Assembly: GCF_000002995.4 (NCBI RefSeq)
Contig: NW_025062477.1
Coordinates: 3,149,879 to 3,213,878 of the forward strand
Source of the DNA: Brugia malayi
Lineage: Eukaryota; Nematoda; Chromadorea; Rhabditida; Onchocercidae
Reading direction: 5' to 3'
Length of the DNA stretch: 64,000 nt
Position 1 is the stretch's first letter, and the number at the start of each line of letters is the position of its first letter. The translations under genes and the position numbers were made by a program. The notes beneath the pieces were generated by a model, which was not told the origin of the DNA, searched no databases, and saw only the letters and a list, made by a program, of their open reading frames with translations. Below are positions 26,696 through 38,721 of the stretch, piece after piece.

Positions 26696-27895
26696 CCTTG
26701 TATACTTTGGGAGCAAGTAGCAGCATAAATTCTTCCATGTTTATTTAAAAGTTTCGCAAATGATGATCTACATAACAAACAAACAATTCTGCTATGAAGT
26801 TTTACAGAAAATTTACATAACAAATGGATGTATTCATCTATCTGCTTTCAAAAAAAAAAAAACAGAAACTAGTTATTTTTGTATTTTGTTTGCAAATTAT
26901 TTTCTTCATTTCTTCATACATCAAAAAATATTCGAGTAGATATGTACATCATAAAATTTTTATCTTGAGCTAAACAAAAATATAAATGAAAAAAGAGCAT
27001 ACGCTATTTGTTTAAAATGTTACTATTCCAGACTCTTTCGTTTTTCGTTAATCTACCATCTTCAGTGAAATCAATATCGAATCTCATGCAGTTTTATGGC
27101 TCGTTAATATACCTTGGAAATATCATACACCAATTATCAAATTATGAAGTAGAAAAGTTATTTTACTCTTTCTAACTGGAATCATTTTATTATTACAACA
27201 ACAATATTTCACTAAAATATCTATGAAAAAAAAATCTTTTTGATGAAAAAATTTTAAAAAAAAAAATTAAAAATACTATATTTTGGTGGATAAAATGATA
27301 AACGAACTATTGAAGAATTTCTAAAATGTTACAGTAACTGACGTTAACATATCATAGAATAGCCAGTAACTGAATAGCAACAACTTTACCTATTTTTTGT
27401 TTTTTATTTCATATATCACTCTTGAATTTTTCTCATAACATTTTATTGAAATAATGCAAAGTGTAAGATAATTTCAGAATTTTTCGATAGTGTATTAAAT
27501 TAATTGTGATTATTTTAGTTTACTAACTGATTTGCTAAATAATTCAATAATTATTATCAAAAATTATTATTATTATTAAACAGTTATTATTAATGTTACT
27601 ATTAAAAAATTATTATTAAGGTTATTATTAAACAATTATTGTTATTAAATTATTATTAAGGTCATTATTAAACAATTTGAAATAACTGTCTGATGTTATT
27701 TGTTTAGTTAAACCTGTTCTATTACTAGTGAGTTAAAATTTCATAATCTGAAATGTTTACATTTTGCTTTCTTTTTCTAAAAATCGATTACAGTAAATAA
27801 TCTGTTCATCAATGATTGATAATTTCTTCTTATTATTATTTATAAATATTTGCGATGCTCCCTTGCTCATTCCTAGGCAATTTTTGAAGAAGACA
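26696..27895. promoter_or_regulatory. Divergent intergenic region
   Basis: 1.2 kb separating the starts of the minus-strand lectin gene and the plus-strand phosphatase gene, so both promoters presumably lie here. The 27540-27680 part is a degenerate 'attattattaa' microsatellite. No specific factor site was recognised. Confidence 0.4.
27875..27876 (+). other. Likely trans-splice acceptor
   Basis: A 'cattcctag' acceptor-like site lies 19 nt before the ATG at 27896, and nothing upstream looks coding. In nematodes this pattern usually marks spliced-leader addition and supports the chosen start. Inferred; no transcript evidence is available here. Confidence 0.45.
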
Positions 27896-29285
27896 ATGAG
27901 CAATATGAATTCGATGACATTTTGGGTTGTACGACATGCTGAACGTGAAGACAATATCAATTTGACATGGCAAAATAGTTCAACGTTAAAAAGTGATAAT
28001 TCACCATTATCAAAGAGAGGACAAGGTTCGTTAGTGAGATCTTTCTTTTTTTTTGATTTTTTATAGTTGGTAATCTGTGATGGAACAAGAAGACTATTTG
28101 ATTTTTAATTAGGAAAGAACATTGTTGTAATAGTTTTCTTATTTGTTAAATCATCACTTCAATATAGTTAAACTAAAATGAAAAATGAACAGTAATACAG
28201 AAAGTGTAATAGTAGGTATTATTGACAAATAGGAATATGAATAAAATCCATTTTGGAATGAACTTAGCGGTTATTTAAGAATGTAAAGTAATCATAAAAA
28301 ATATGAATTCACATTACATGATTGGAAGCTTATTATTTTCAGGACAAGCGGATGAGCTTGCTGTTCGTTTCAATGACATTCATTTGGATCATATCTTTGT
28401 TTCACCTTTTGATCGTACTCTTGAAACAGCTACACGACTTTTGCGAGGTCATAGTAATGCTACCATAAAAGTTGAACCAGGATTATGCGAGGTGCAGTTT
28501 ATTTTTGTATATGGTTTTTTCTTTTTTTTCTTACATCATCACTCTTTTGCTATTTTACCGCTGTAAAAAAGGAACTTGTAAAATTCGCTAGTATATTCTG
28601 GTCTCTGAAAAAAATATGAAAAAAAAAAAAATTATTTGTTGTAAAATTTCCTGTTTGCATATTGTCAAATAGTTCATTGTTAATTTAAGTCAAACTTATT
28701 CTTGTAGGGATTATATATGTGCGAAGATCCTCCCGGATATGAGGATCTGAATATTTTGAAAGAGAAATATCCACTTGTTGATACATGTTATCAATCAATA
28801 ATGCCATGGAAGCTTCCACGAGAAGGTGATGGCGATGAAGCTTGTACACCACGCATACAAATGACTTTAGAAGGAATCGAAAAACGTTTTCCAGGTTAAT
28901 ACCTAGAAATATTAAACATTACGGTTAAATTTTGTATTCTATAACAATTATATGCTTTCAAAGGTTTCAAAGGCACTAAAGTAAGATCGCATTAGAGACG
29001 CAAATTTACCTGTAAAATTGAAAATGTATAAATTATTTATTTTGCCTCAGATAAAGTGACGAGAAGTAATTTTCGGAGTGTTTAATTATTACAGGTACTG
29101 AAGTATTACTTGTTTCCCACGGAGCTCCAATAGGTGCAATCCATGAATTATTAGGCGGTTCGTGGAAATACGTTGGCCAAGCAACAGTATCAAAATTTGT
29201 CAAAAAACAGAAAGGTGGTTATATTAAAGAACTTAGCGGTGATGCATCTCATCTTAGCGACAAAACTAATCTGAGACCGTGGTAG
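27896..29285 (+). CDS. UBASH3/Sts-like histidine phosphatase
   Basis: Four exons (27896-28025, 28343-28491, 28708-28894, 29095-29285) splice in phase to a complete 218-residue protein of the histidine phosphatase (phosphoglycerate mutase-like) superfamily. The catalytic motif VVRHAERED places Arg13 and the phospho-accepting His14 near the N-terminus; the family's usual RHG is RHA here. SPFDRTLETA gives the second Arg (68). The VEPGLCE segment supplies a likely acid (Glu93). VSHGAP carries the second catalytic His (164). All four phosphate-pocket residues are therefore present. The EPGLCE and LLVSHG context resembles the phosphatase half of UBASH3/Sts and ecdysteroid-phosphate phosphatases, without UBA or SH3 domains, as in many nematode paralogues. 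The substrate is unknown. There is no signal peptide at the chosen start; an in-frame ATG at 27812 would add 28 residues, but an acceptor-like site lies between the two. Confidence 0.93.
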
Positions 29286-32200
29286 TGGTTTTGTCCTACC
29301 TTATTAACTAATGAAGTCTCTCAACTATTAAACAGTTGAACAGCCCGAGACTGTTATTGGTTAGAAGTTTAAATTAATGTTTATAACAAAGTTAATGCTA
29401 AAAAATGCGTGTCATACTCATTCCATTATGAATCAATGGAATTGTTGCATGGAAATATGTGTAACTAACAAAAAAAATCATGCATTTAAAAGTTGTTTGA
29501 AAAAAAAAAGATACTTTGTTAAAGTTTTCATACACTTATTTTCCTTCATATATTTTTATTAGAACTCTTTCAAGTTAAATTCATGGCAGACTTATGGAAT
29601 AGTTTTTGTAATTTTCGTTAATTTCCTTTTTTTATTTGGAATTCACTGTATTCATGATGTCCTCATTGTAGTTGTGAGTAAAAATAATAAAGATAATGCT
29701 ACGGCGAACATTCAGTTATGAATCACTGAAATCGTTTGCAAGAAAAGGTGTGTAATTAACGAAAATTTTAGGACAGTTTCTTCCTCATTGGAACAAATTT
29801 TTTAACTAAGATAAATTTAGTATTTTAAGTAATGATTTTTACAAAAAAAAAAAAAAAACTTTTTGTCGAATTATGAATTATTCATGTCTAATTGGTCCTA
29901 TTCCTCAATAATTTGAATTGAAATTGTTCGGTGAAAGTTTCTTTTCAAACATTTTGCGATTTCAAAAGTTCTGTGGCTTCAAACGAAGAGAGCAATCAAT
30001 ATTAATCATCTCTTTAACACATCTGAAAATATTACTATTTCGGAATCTTGTTTCATTAAACATTGTCTGCATGCAAACAAATGTAATTCCAAATTTAAAT
30101 CAATCAAAGAAAAACATTCGTTGTCATGAAAGATAATAGATAATAATATTTAATAAACTAATATAATCTGTGTTCAATCAAATCAATTTTCAGTTTAAAG
30201 TTGAATTCTTAAAATTTCAGTTGGTGACATCATTCTTAAAGTTTTTTTAAATTAATTTTTGGATTAATGACATCAGCATACTATTTGAGAATTGTGTAAG
30301 CTTTGTTTGCTAGCAAGTATGAGATTGTCATCGTTTGCTTTACTTCATTAATTGCTGTTACTTTAAATAAGTTGCTCGAAATTTTTCTCAAAAAAGTTTG
30401 AAATATTTCAGCAAAAATTAAATCAATAAATCAGTGGATGAAACCAATTTAATCGATCATTTCGATTGTGTTCATTCATTTAATTCGTCATCTAATATTT
30501 GCTTTCATTCAAGTTGGTATTGATTTCCAATTTTCACTTCATTTGACTCATCAATTTTTTCAGTTAATGAAAAAGTATTTTTAAATAATAACTTTGTTAT
30601 GCTCATTTATTCCAAATAAAAGGCTGAGGCTACTTTTCATTATGTTTAGCTTAATGCCAATTCCAGTAATGATAAAATGAATGAAAAAAAAAAAAACATT
30701 TTGCCAAATTATCAATTGTTCATAAATATTCTTTTCAGATATTTCGAGAGAAAAAAAAAAGTTATTATATCATTTTTTAGTTAATAAATATTATTACAAT
30801 ATTAAAAATGCTTCTTCCAATGTTGGCAAATATGTAATTTTCTTTCATTTCATTTTTACTCATTTAATTTTATCAAAAGTAGAGAAGAACAAAAACCAAC
30901 AAACACATATATGAGAAATGTATGTCACAGTCAAAATAACAATTATTGCTATTGAAATTTGAACGTTTACTTTCAAAAATTTCATCCTAATTTTCTCCTA
31001 AATAATTTTTAATTTTTTATTAGGAATTTAAATATTTATTACTATTACTTGAAAATGATAAATAATAAAAAGTAAATGTTACCTAAAATATTCCTCACTT
31101 ATTAACATGTAATAGTCAACTCATTACTTAGACTTAGCTGCAAAAAATCCCCATAGGATTTGAACGATATTTTGAATTTAGTTTTCTTGCTTCCAAAATT
31201 TTCAATGTTGAATAATCTGACTATAAGAATTCGTCTTTCTGATCTTTTTTTCGGTTTTTTTTTTTTTTTTGCAATTCACATTTTTGATATTAGTTGCTAA
31301 AAATTAACTATTTACATTGAAATTATGCATCAATTGTTGCTTTTAAATATCATATAAATCAAATTTAAAAAATTTTTTTCAACACATCGAGAAAAGATCG
31401 GTTTTCAGACTTAATTTCAGTATTATTCGTCTTCTGCAAATAAAATTTATCTGAAAATTTTCTTAAAAAAAAAAAACCATACTATTTTAAAATGCATTAT
31501 TTCTGATTAAAGTTAGTTCTATGTAAAACTAATGCTATTTGACGTCACGTCTATCACTTTTTGACTTCCAACATTTCAGCTTCATCCATTTTGCAATTTA
31601 ATTTCATAGGCTTCTAGCTTAGTTACTTTTTTTTTTTGCTGCAAATAATTTTCAAAAAACGTTGCTTGCAATCGTTTGCAGTGCATCACTGACGAAGTGA
31701 AACTTTTTTGCTTTTAAAGCTTTGAGTCTTAGAAGTTTGATGATTGTCTTGCTAATGCTTTCATGTGCTTTGTGCATGCATGCATTCATTAAATTATCTC
31801 AGGTGATAAAAGAGATAGAAGCTCAGCTTCAAATTATTATATCTGATTAGAGAAATACTTTCTTGAAATCTGCCTAGAATTCAAGATTTTTTTTTAAACT
31901 AAATTCATCCAAAACATTTACATTATCATTTTCATCCCACTTCGGTTTTTTTTTTTTTTTTTTTTTTTTTCAAATTCTATAAACTTTTAATGACATTCAT
32001 AGACATTTCTTTTTGTTAAGTCTCCATAACTGATTGATGATATCATAAATTAAAATAATCTTCTAATATTTTTATAATTTATAAAGGAAAGAAATACGAA
32101 GATATTTTAAGCTCCAAATTTTATGATGAATTTGTGACAGAGACGAAATGATTCACATTACTGAAATTTTCTTTTCATTTTCAACACTGCACTAATATAT

Positions 32201-35200
32201 TTCCTATCCTTTTTAATACTAATTAAGATTTAGGAAAATTCACAAATCTAAAATTTCCATATTGCTTATGTATCTGAAATTTAATTTAGTATATATATAC
32301 TAAAATTTAATTCATGGATTTCAATGTTGAAACAACAACATATTATTAAAAATAGTGTTGTGGAATGTATTGACTGCCCGATATTTTATTTTGCCTCAAA
32401 CTTAGGTAATTAAACCAACAAATCAACATGATAACAACGCGTAACGAAAGATATAATATAATTATAAAACACTAAGATAATATTAAAAACCGCCCCAAAA
32501 TGTAGAATAAATAACTGTAAGCTTATATACAGAACTGAACTGACCAGATATCCGGCAGAGGACGTTTAACTGATGTGAAACAAAGATTGTTAACAAAGGG
32601 TTTGCTAACAAAGGTTTTTTTATTGTGTGAGAAAAAGGAATTAGCATAATGGCTTAAATGATCTACACATAGATTAGTTACAAATGCGAAATTATTTGGT
32701 GAATGACTAATCAGGCATGTGGCAAACGTATTAGAATTTGAATGTAATTTAAATGTATCGTTTTTTACAACAAATAGGCAGAATTAATTATAGATCAACC
32801 TTTTTTGATTCAAAAAAAACAAAGAAAACAACAATCTGGAAATGCACTTTATTTTATTTTAGACTGCAGAGTATTTTTTCAGTTTCTATTATTTTACAGT
32901 TAAATTAAAACCTGAAGTGGAAAAGTGAAATAAAAATGATTAGAGTTAATCTGAATATTGTAATTTTGATTTTTTCTTTTTAATTTTAATTTTAACCCAT
33001 TTATTCACTGATTTAACCCATATGCTTGTTATTTTAATTATTCCTACTTACAATACCATAAGTTGTTGAAATTTTACAATTCATTGCATACGTCTGAGAA
33101 TTCCATGTATTCAATTGATGACGTTTTACGTAATTAGTTTTACGTAATTGGTGAAGTTTGATAATAGTAACATAAGTTTATGCTTTATTAATAAAATATA
33201 TCTTTACATTCTTCATGAAATAGTTGCAAATATTAAAATGTAAATAAAAAAATTATTGTCAATTGGTAGTAGTTATTATTACACTTTACTCTCGTTGTCA
33301 TCATTTCATTTTCTTTCAAAAATTTTTTATTGGAAAATTGGCTTTTTTTTTTTTTAAGAAACGAAAAAAATGTAAGCAATTTTTGAAAAAGAAATTAGAC
33401 AGCATTCATATCTGTTCAAATTTGATTATATTCTAAAAATTGTGATTTATTATTCATTCAATATTTATTTGGTAGAAATATTATATCAAATACATCGCCT
33501 GTGGCTATAAATTTCAAATTAACTTTCAAGCCAATTAAAATTTCCATCAAAAGTGTGAATTATAAAAAAAAAAGTTCACGCATATTTGCCTGTAATTATA
33601 ATTGGAAAGCACTGCAAGTATAAAAATGAGAAAAGACTTATTTAAAAATTGAAAAAAGAAAAGAGCCACAAAAAGTTTGCGTTTATTTCAAATCTAAAAT
33701 TGCAATTTCAAATTCTCAAAGAAAAAAAACAAACATGATTTTTGATACAATCAATAATAAGTTAACAATAACTAAAACACAGAAATTTTTGGTTAATTTT
33801 TGAAGAAAAAAACTTTTCATAAATTTGCAAAAGATTATAGCAAAAAAAAGACATAAAAATTTTCATTTTCATCTTTACTCTTATCAAATTTAATTATTTG
33901 AATATTTAATGTAAAGATTTATCGCGAAGGTAAAATTTATGTAAGATCATTACTTCGTTCATTTTATTTACAATTAAATAATATGCGAAAATTGATATGA
34001 TAATGATACAATTATCATTAATGTATTATTTATTAATAATATAATAATAGAGAAATGATACAAAAAATAAATTCAAAATTTGTCAACTTTCTAATATACT
34101 TCTATCGGATTGAGCTACAACTAACTAACACGTATACTTTTCTATTATCAATTTTACATAAAGCTTTTTTCAATTTTTTTTTTTTTTGTTAATTCCTTTT
34201 TCTCACGGAAATCAATAATTTCTCTCTGTCTTTTATTTTTGTTAGCTATAGCATTTTACAATAAAAATTTCCCTCATTTTTAGGCCTAAAGGAATGGATT
34301 AAGGCCTTTTTTTTTTCATTATAACTTGGCAGCAAAAGAAAAGAAGAAGAAAAAGGTTATTCATAGTTTGAAAATTATTTCATTCAAAGAATACATTCAA
34401 GAAGATTCTTCTTCTTCTATCATTAGTAAAGCCTTTTCATTAAATTTAACTAATGACCGTACTCTCCCTCCATTGATATTCATTTAGCTAATGCTTTTCT
34501 TCTTATTTTTTGTTTTATTACGAAAAAGATACAATTGATTAATAATCTCTGATATATATTAGTTCTGAGAGAATGAAATGTTAAAGTAAGATAGCGATTA
34601 AATTTTTAAGTTATTCAATATTTTTCTTACCAATATTAATGACTAACGGCTAACTACTTTTCAAAAATAAAAAGTTATAAAAATATAAATCTATGAAATT
34701 TTATTATGTAAATATGATATGACTAAATCTCTAATTTCTCATTTTCAACTTTTGATAAGATCTAAGAAATAGATTTATACAATTGTTGAATTTAGCATAC
34801 CGTTCGTCAGAAACTGTGTATGCTTAGGTAACCTTGATATAAAGAGACAGGTAATTTTGCTATAATGAGACAGGTAGTATTGCTATAAAGGGACAGGTAA
34901 TTTTGCTATAATGAGATTAATGATGTCAGTGGTTGAATTTATTTTATTTATTCCATTCATTGATTAAACTATTCAAAATTTGATTTGTCTAAGTAAATTT
35001 CCTAATTTACATCAAATAATTTTTAAGCTCTATTTAGACATCGAATTAAATGATACTATTTAATGCTTATTCAATTTATTGATTTTGCATGGTTGGATAG
35101 AATGTCATTAGTGATAAGTAATTTTTTCTTTCTTATTGCTATCAATTAAATATCATAAAATGAACACTTCATTGTTAGCTTATGCTAAAAAATAACAATT

Positions 35201-35521
35201 GATTTCCTTTTAAGCATCTTTTCTGCATTGTTAAATTAAAAATTTGAATTATCTTATGAATGTCATTTTTACTTTTCTTTTTTCTTTTTATACTTTATAC
35301 TTGATTTATACTATACTTGATTCTAGCGAGAAAAAAAATCACTCCTACTTTTCAGGTTGATAAGAAAAAATTGATTTTAAACGACAATTTTCAAATTTTT
35401 TCAATTTGATCGCTCATTTATTTCAAATAGAAATTCCAATCAAAATCTAGCATTCTTCAATTAATTAATACTGATTTTTTGCAAAATAATTAATTATTGC
35501 TGATAAGTTACATTGGATAAA
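29286..35521. other. 6.2 kb gene-poor AT-rich stretch
   Basis: No exon with matching splice phase and coding character was found on either strand. An AATAAA near 29687 could end the phosphatase transcript. A 23-bp tandem repeat lies at 34825-34916. A near-palindromic 'tttagtatatatatactaaa' occurs near 32286. Long T and A runs are common. Confidence 0.55.
34825..34916. repeat. 23-bp tandem repeat, ~4 copies
   Basis: Three clear copies of 'gagacaggtaattttgctat' plus 'aat' start at 34844, preceded by one more diverged copy. Confidence 0.85.
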
Positions 35522-37517
35522 ATGTTCCATGCTTGTATTGCTATATTTATATTAATTATGGTTATTTGTACTTGTACAGCATTAGCTATAATCGATTTGG
35601 ATAATTATAACTTTGGCCTATATATCATATTGCTTTGCATTGTAGGTAATGGTCACAATTTTTTTTTTGAAAAAAAAATGTCAATTTAAAATTTAAGAGA
35701 TTAAAAGAAGAAAAAAAAAAGAATAAGAAAAAAAGGAAAATTATTTAATTTGTTTGATGAAAATGATTTAAACTTCAATAGTTATAATTTTTTGATTACT
35801 TTCTGATTTTTGAGAGAAATTATTTTTTTTTAAAAATTTTTATCTCTTGCTTATAATTAATTGTTATTAAATTTATATATAATTTTTAATTACTACAAGA
35901 AGAAATGATTATGATAATATTTTTAAAAATTTCATTCATTGCAAATGATTTCGATTTTTAGAAAAAAATTTTTTTAGGTATAATGATTGCTTGTGCCTTT
36001 TGTATTACTAATCCAAATGCATGCAAAAATCCTTCTTGGTATGCCAGATTTTGTTTACTACTTCAGGTATATTAATATTTTCAAATTATTTTAGTACTGC
36101 TAACTTAGAATGTTTTCGTTGAGGAATAAAAAAGTATTTGAATAAAATTGATTATAAATGAAGATGAAATTCACAGCTTAACGATTCATAAATTGAAATC
36201 CTTTTTTTTTATCTCTGATCTGAATTGTAATTGAAAAAAAAATTTTTTTTTTAGGAATTACATCCCGAGAATTTATATCGTAATTCTGCATCTTCGAATA
36301 TAAATGAAACAACATTTTCAACATCTGGATGTGTGGTAGACAATACTACACATCGATTTAGGTAATATGTGATATGATTTATGGTAAGACAAAATTAGAA
36401 AGGTAAGGAAGAAGAATAAAAATTTTATTTCAATTGATATGTAAGAGATGGCTATAATTTAAAATGTAAGCTTTAAATAAATTTTACTTTAGAAACAGAA
36501 GTATATTTCACTTCTATTTTATCTAATTTTAATTTTTCATTAGCAAATAATTTGTTCATTTATTGTGAGAGAAATTTAGCATCTTGGCAACAATTTTTTC
36601 ATAATTCAATTTTATTTAAATATCTCTTTGAGGAATGGAAATCAAGCAGCAATTGCGATGTTAGCACCAGCAGTTCATATCATGCATCATGTTTGGAAAG
36701 GTATGGCATGGATAACTGAAGATATTAGCGAAGAAGAAAGAGTTACAAACTTTCGAACGGTATTTTATACTAATTCTATTCTGTTAAAAAAAAAAAAAAA
36801 AAAAAAAGAAATAATAGTAATAAATAATAAATAGTAATTTTTTGAGAAAAAAGATCAAAGCTTCGATTAATTCAATTTTTGAATTAAATTTCAATTAAAA
36901 AATGAGAGTAGTCTGTAAAAGAAAAACTCTGTAATTCAGGGAGAACTTAAGAGAGTCTTATAAAAGGTTCTATTTGAGCATATAATGTCAGTTTAAAAAA
37001 TTGTTTTATAAACTAGCCGAAAATTTAATTAGAAGAACATTATTTATCAAAATGTAAATGCAAAAGTTAACTTTTCCAAATACTGTATAATTATACAAAT
37101 TAATTATCCGTTAAAAGGAATAATATAATCATTATGAGCATATATACATTATTTTCTCTGATATATCAAGCGAATGAATGCAGCTTAAGAGAATTATCAG
37201 CTATCATCAAATCAAGTGAGGATCACTAATCTGTAATTCAGGGAGAATCTTTATCGATTCTCTATCTATGCAAATTTATGAAATGTTTGTACTAACTGTG
37301 GATAGATTTTTTGGTTTATTTTCGCCAAATTATAAAGCACTCTCTACATCTAGCACTTACATTTCACGAAGTTTTTCGTTGATGTTTTAAAAATTTATAG
37401 CAGCTTTAAAGAAATACTTCTAATACTGTTTAAGCTTGCGCATTTTTCCAGCCATCAATTTCGACACCAGAAGATTCAGCTAGCGAATGGGATCCTAAAA
37501 ATGATGTAATTTTATGA
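35522..37517 (+). CDS. Small membrane protein, unknown function
   Basis: Five exons (35522-35645, 35978-36066, 36255-36361, 36633-36759, 37452-37517) join in phase with GT/AG borders to a complete 170-residue protein ending TGA at 37515-37517. The N-terminus holds two hydrophobic helices, one around residues 3-23 (CIAIFILIMVICTCTALAII) and one around 31-49 (GLYIILLCIVGIMIACAFCI), separated by an acidic turn (DLDNYNF). A hydrophilic tail follows: NPNACKNPSWYARFC, one NETT and one NTT N-glycosylation sequon, IMHHVWKGMAWITEDISEEE, and an acidic Ser/Thr-rich end (STPEDSASEWDPKND). I do not recognise the family. The consistent phases across four introns and the shift away from AT-biased residues argue that it is real. 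The fourth acceptor (TTTGAG) is weak. It converges on PDS5. Confidence 0.75.
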
Positions 37518-38721
37518 TGATTACTCGCTCGAATTTCCGCTCGTTTTTTTTTTTTTTTTGTTTCAAATAACTGCTCAGTGATTTGATGGTCAACCGAAAA
37601 TTGAAACTTCATAGCAAATGAAAGCCAAAGACCGGAATTTAAAAGCTTTGGATCTAACTATTTAATCTCATACACCTTGTAATATAAGCTTGAAAGTGAT
37701 ACGAAGAAAACAGGTACACAAGATTTTTAATTACACACTAAAAATTTACAAAATGAAAAGTGGGATGTTACGAAGTTGCTTGCTTTTGCCATGGCAACAG
37801 TTGAAACGATAAAGTATGAAATAATTGTGAATAACTTGAGAGTTCTGTGTCACAACAGAAAAGAATTATAGGTAAAATTATGGTAGATATTGAACAGAAA
37901 ATTTAACATAATCAAAGATTAATACAACCAAAGATGAAATTTCAAAACCAAAAGATTGATTTCACCAAACTTTCAACAATTAGCCGTAGATTTAGCATTT
38001 TTACCGAAGGCACAAGTCAGATGTGGATTAATACACTTAAGAGATGCGTTCGTTGGTTAAATAAAATCGAAATTTTGAGTTAAGTCGTCAGGAAAATATT
38101 TGAAAAGATTCCAAGTTCGATTTACTCAGTACATTTTATAGTAGTTTTGTCTTGACACTATTGAAAACCCATAAATCTTTGATGATCTTTCGATAAACAT
38201 AGAATGAATGGATTGAAAAGCGAAGCAGATCCATTTCATGACACCGCGGTAAGAGAAAAGAACATTGTTTTTATTGCAAGGTTGACATCCCAAACATTAC
38301 TCCACAGATTCAATAACTTTTCACTTTTTCCTGGAACAATTTGAATTCAAAACTAATCAGAACATTATTTCCTCGAGGAAGTAAATAAAAAGCAAAAGGT
38401 CGTTAGTGTTTAATTTAAATGATCATGCCAAGTCTCCCATATTATTACTATGGTGAGAATGATGGCGGTAAATTGGGAAAAATCAGCAAAACTGGTTGGA
38501 AATTTCACGAAGTCAGTTGAAAGCTCAAACAAAATATTTTCAGACTGCAGCAGCTTGACAGTTCAACATGAACTTTCAAAAATCAAAATAAGAAATTATT
38601 ATTAACATTATATTTTAGAATGCTGCAACAAAATGAAAATAGTGACTAATGACTGAAAAACTAAAACTTTCAAATCACTCAAAATTTTTTTTAATTAAAG
38701 GTTTTGAATTATTCAAATTTC
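37518..38721. other. Convergent 3' region
   Basis: Lies between the 3' ends of the membrane-protein gene (+) and PDS5 (-), so it is probably 3' UTR and terminators of both. No exon seen. An RFX-like palindrome occurs at 37785-37798 (see findings). Confidence 0.5.

Noticed and set aside
27812..27895. Upstream ATG extending the phosphatase by 28 residues
   Set aside because: A TTCCTAG acceptor lies between it and the ATG at 27896, and the extra residues lack coding character.
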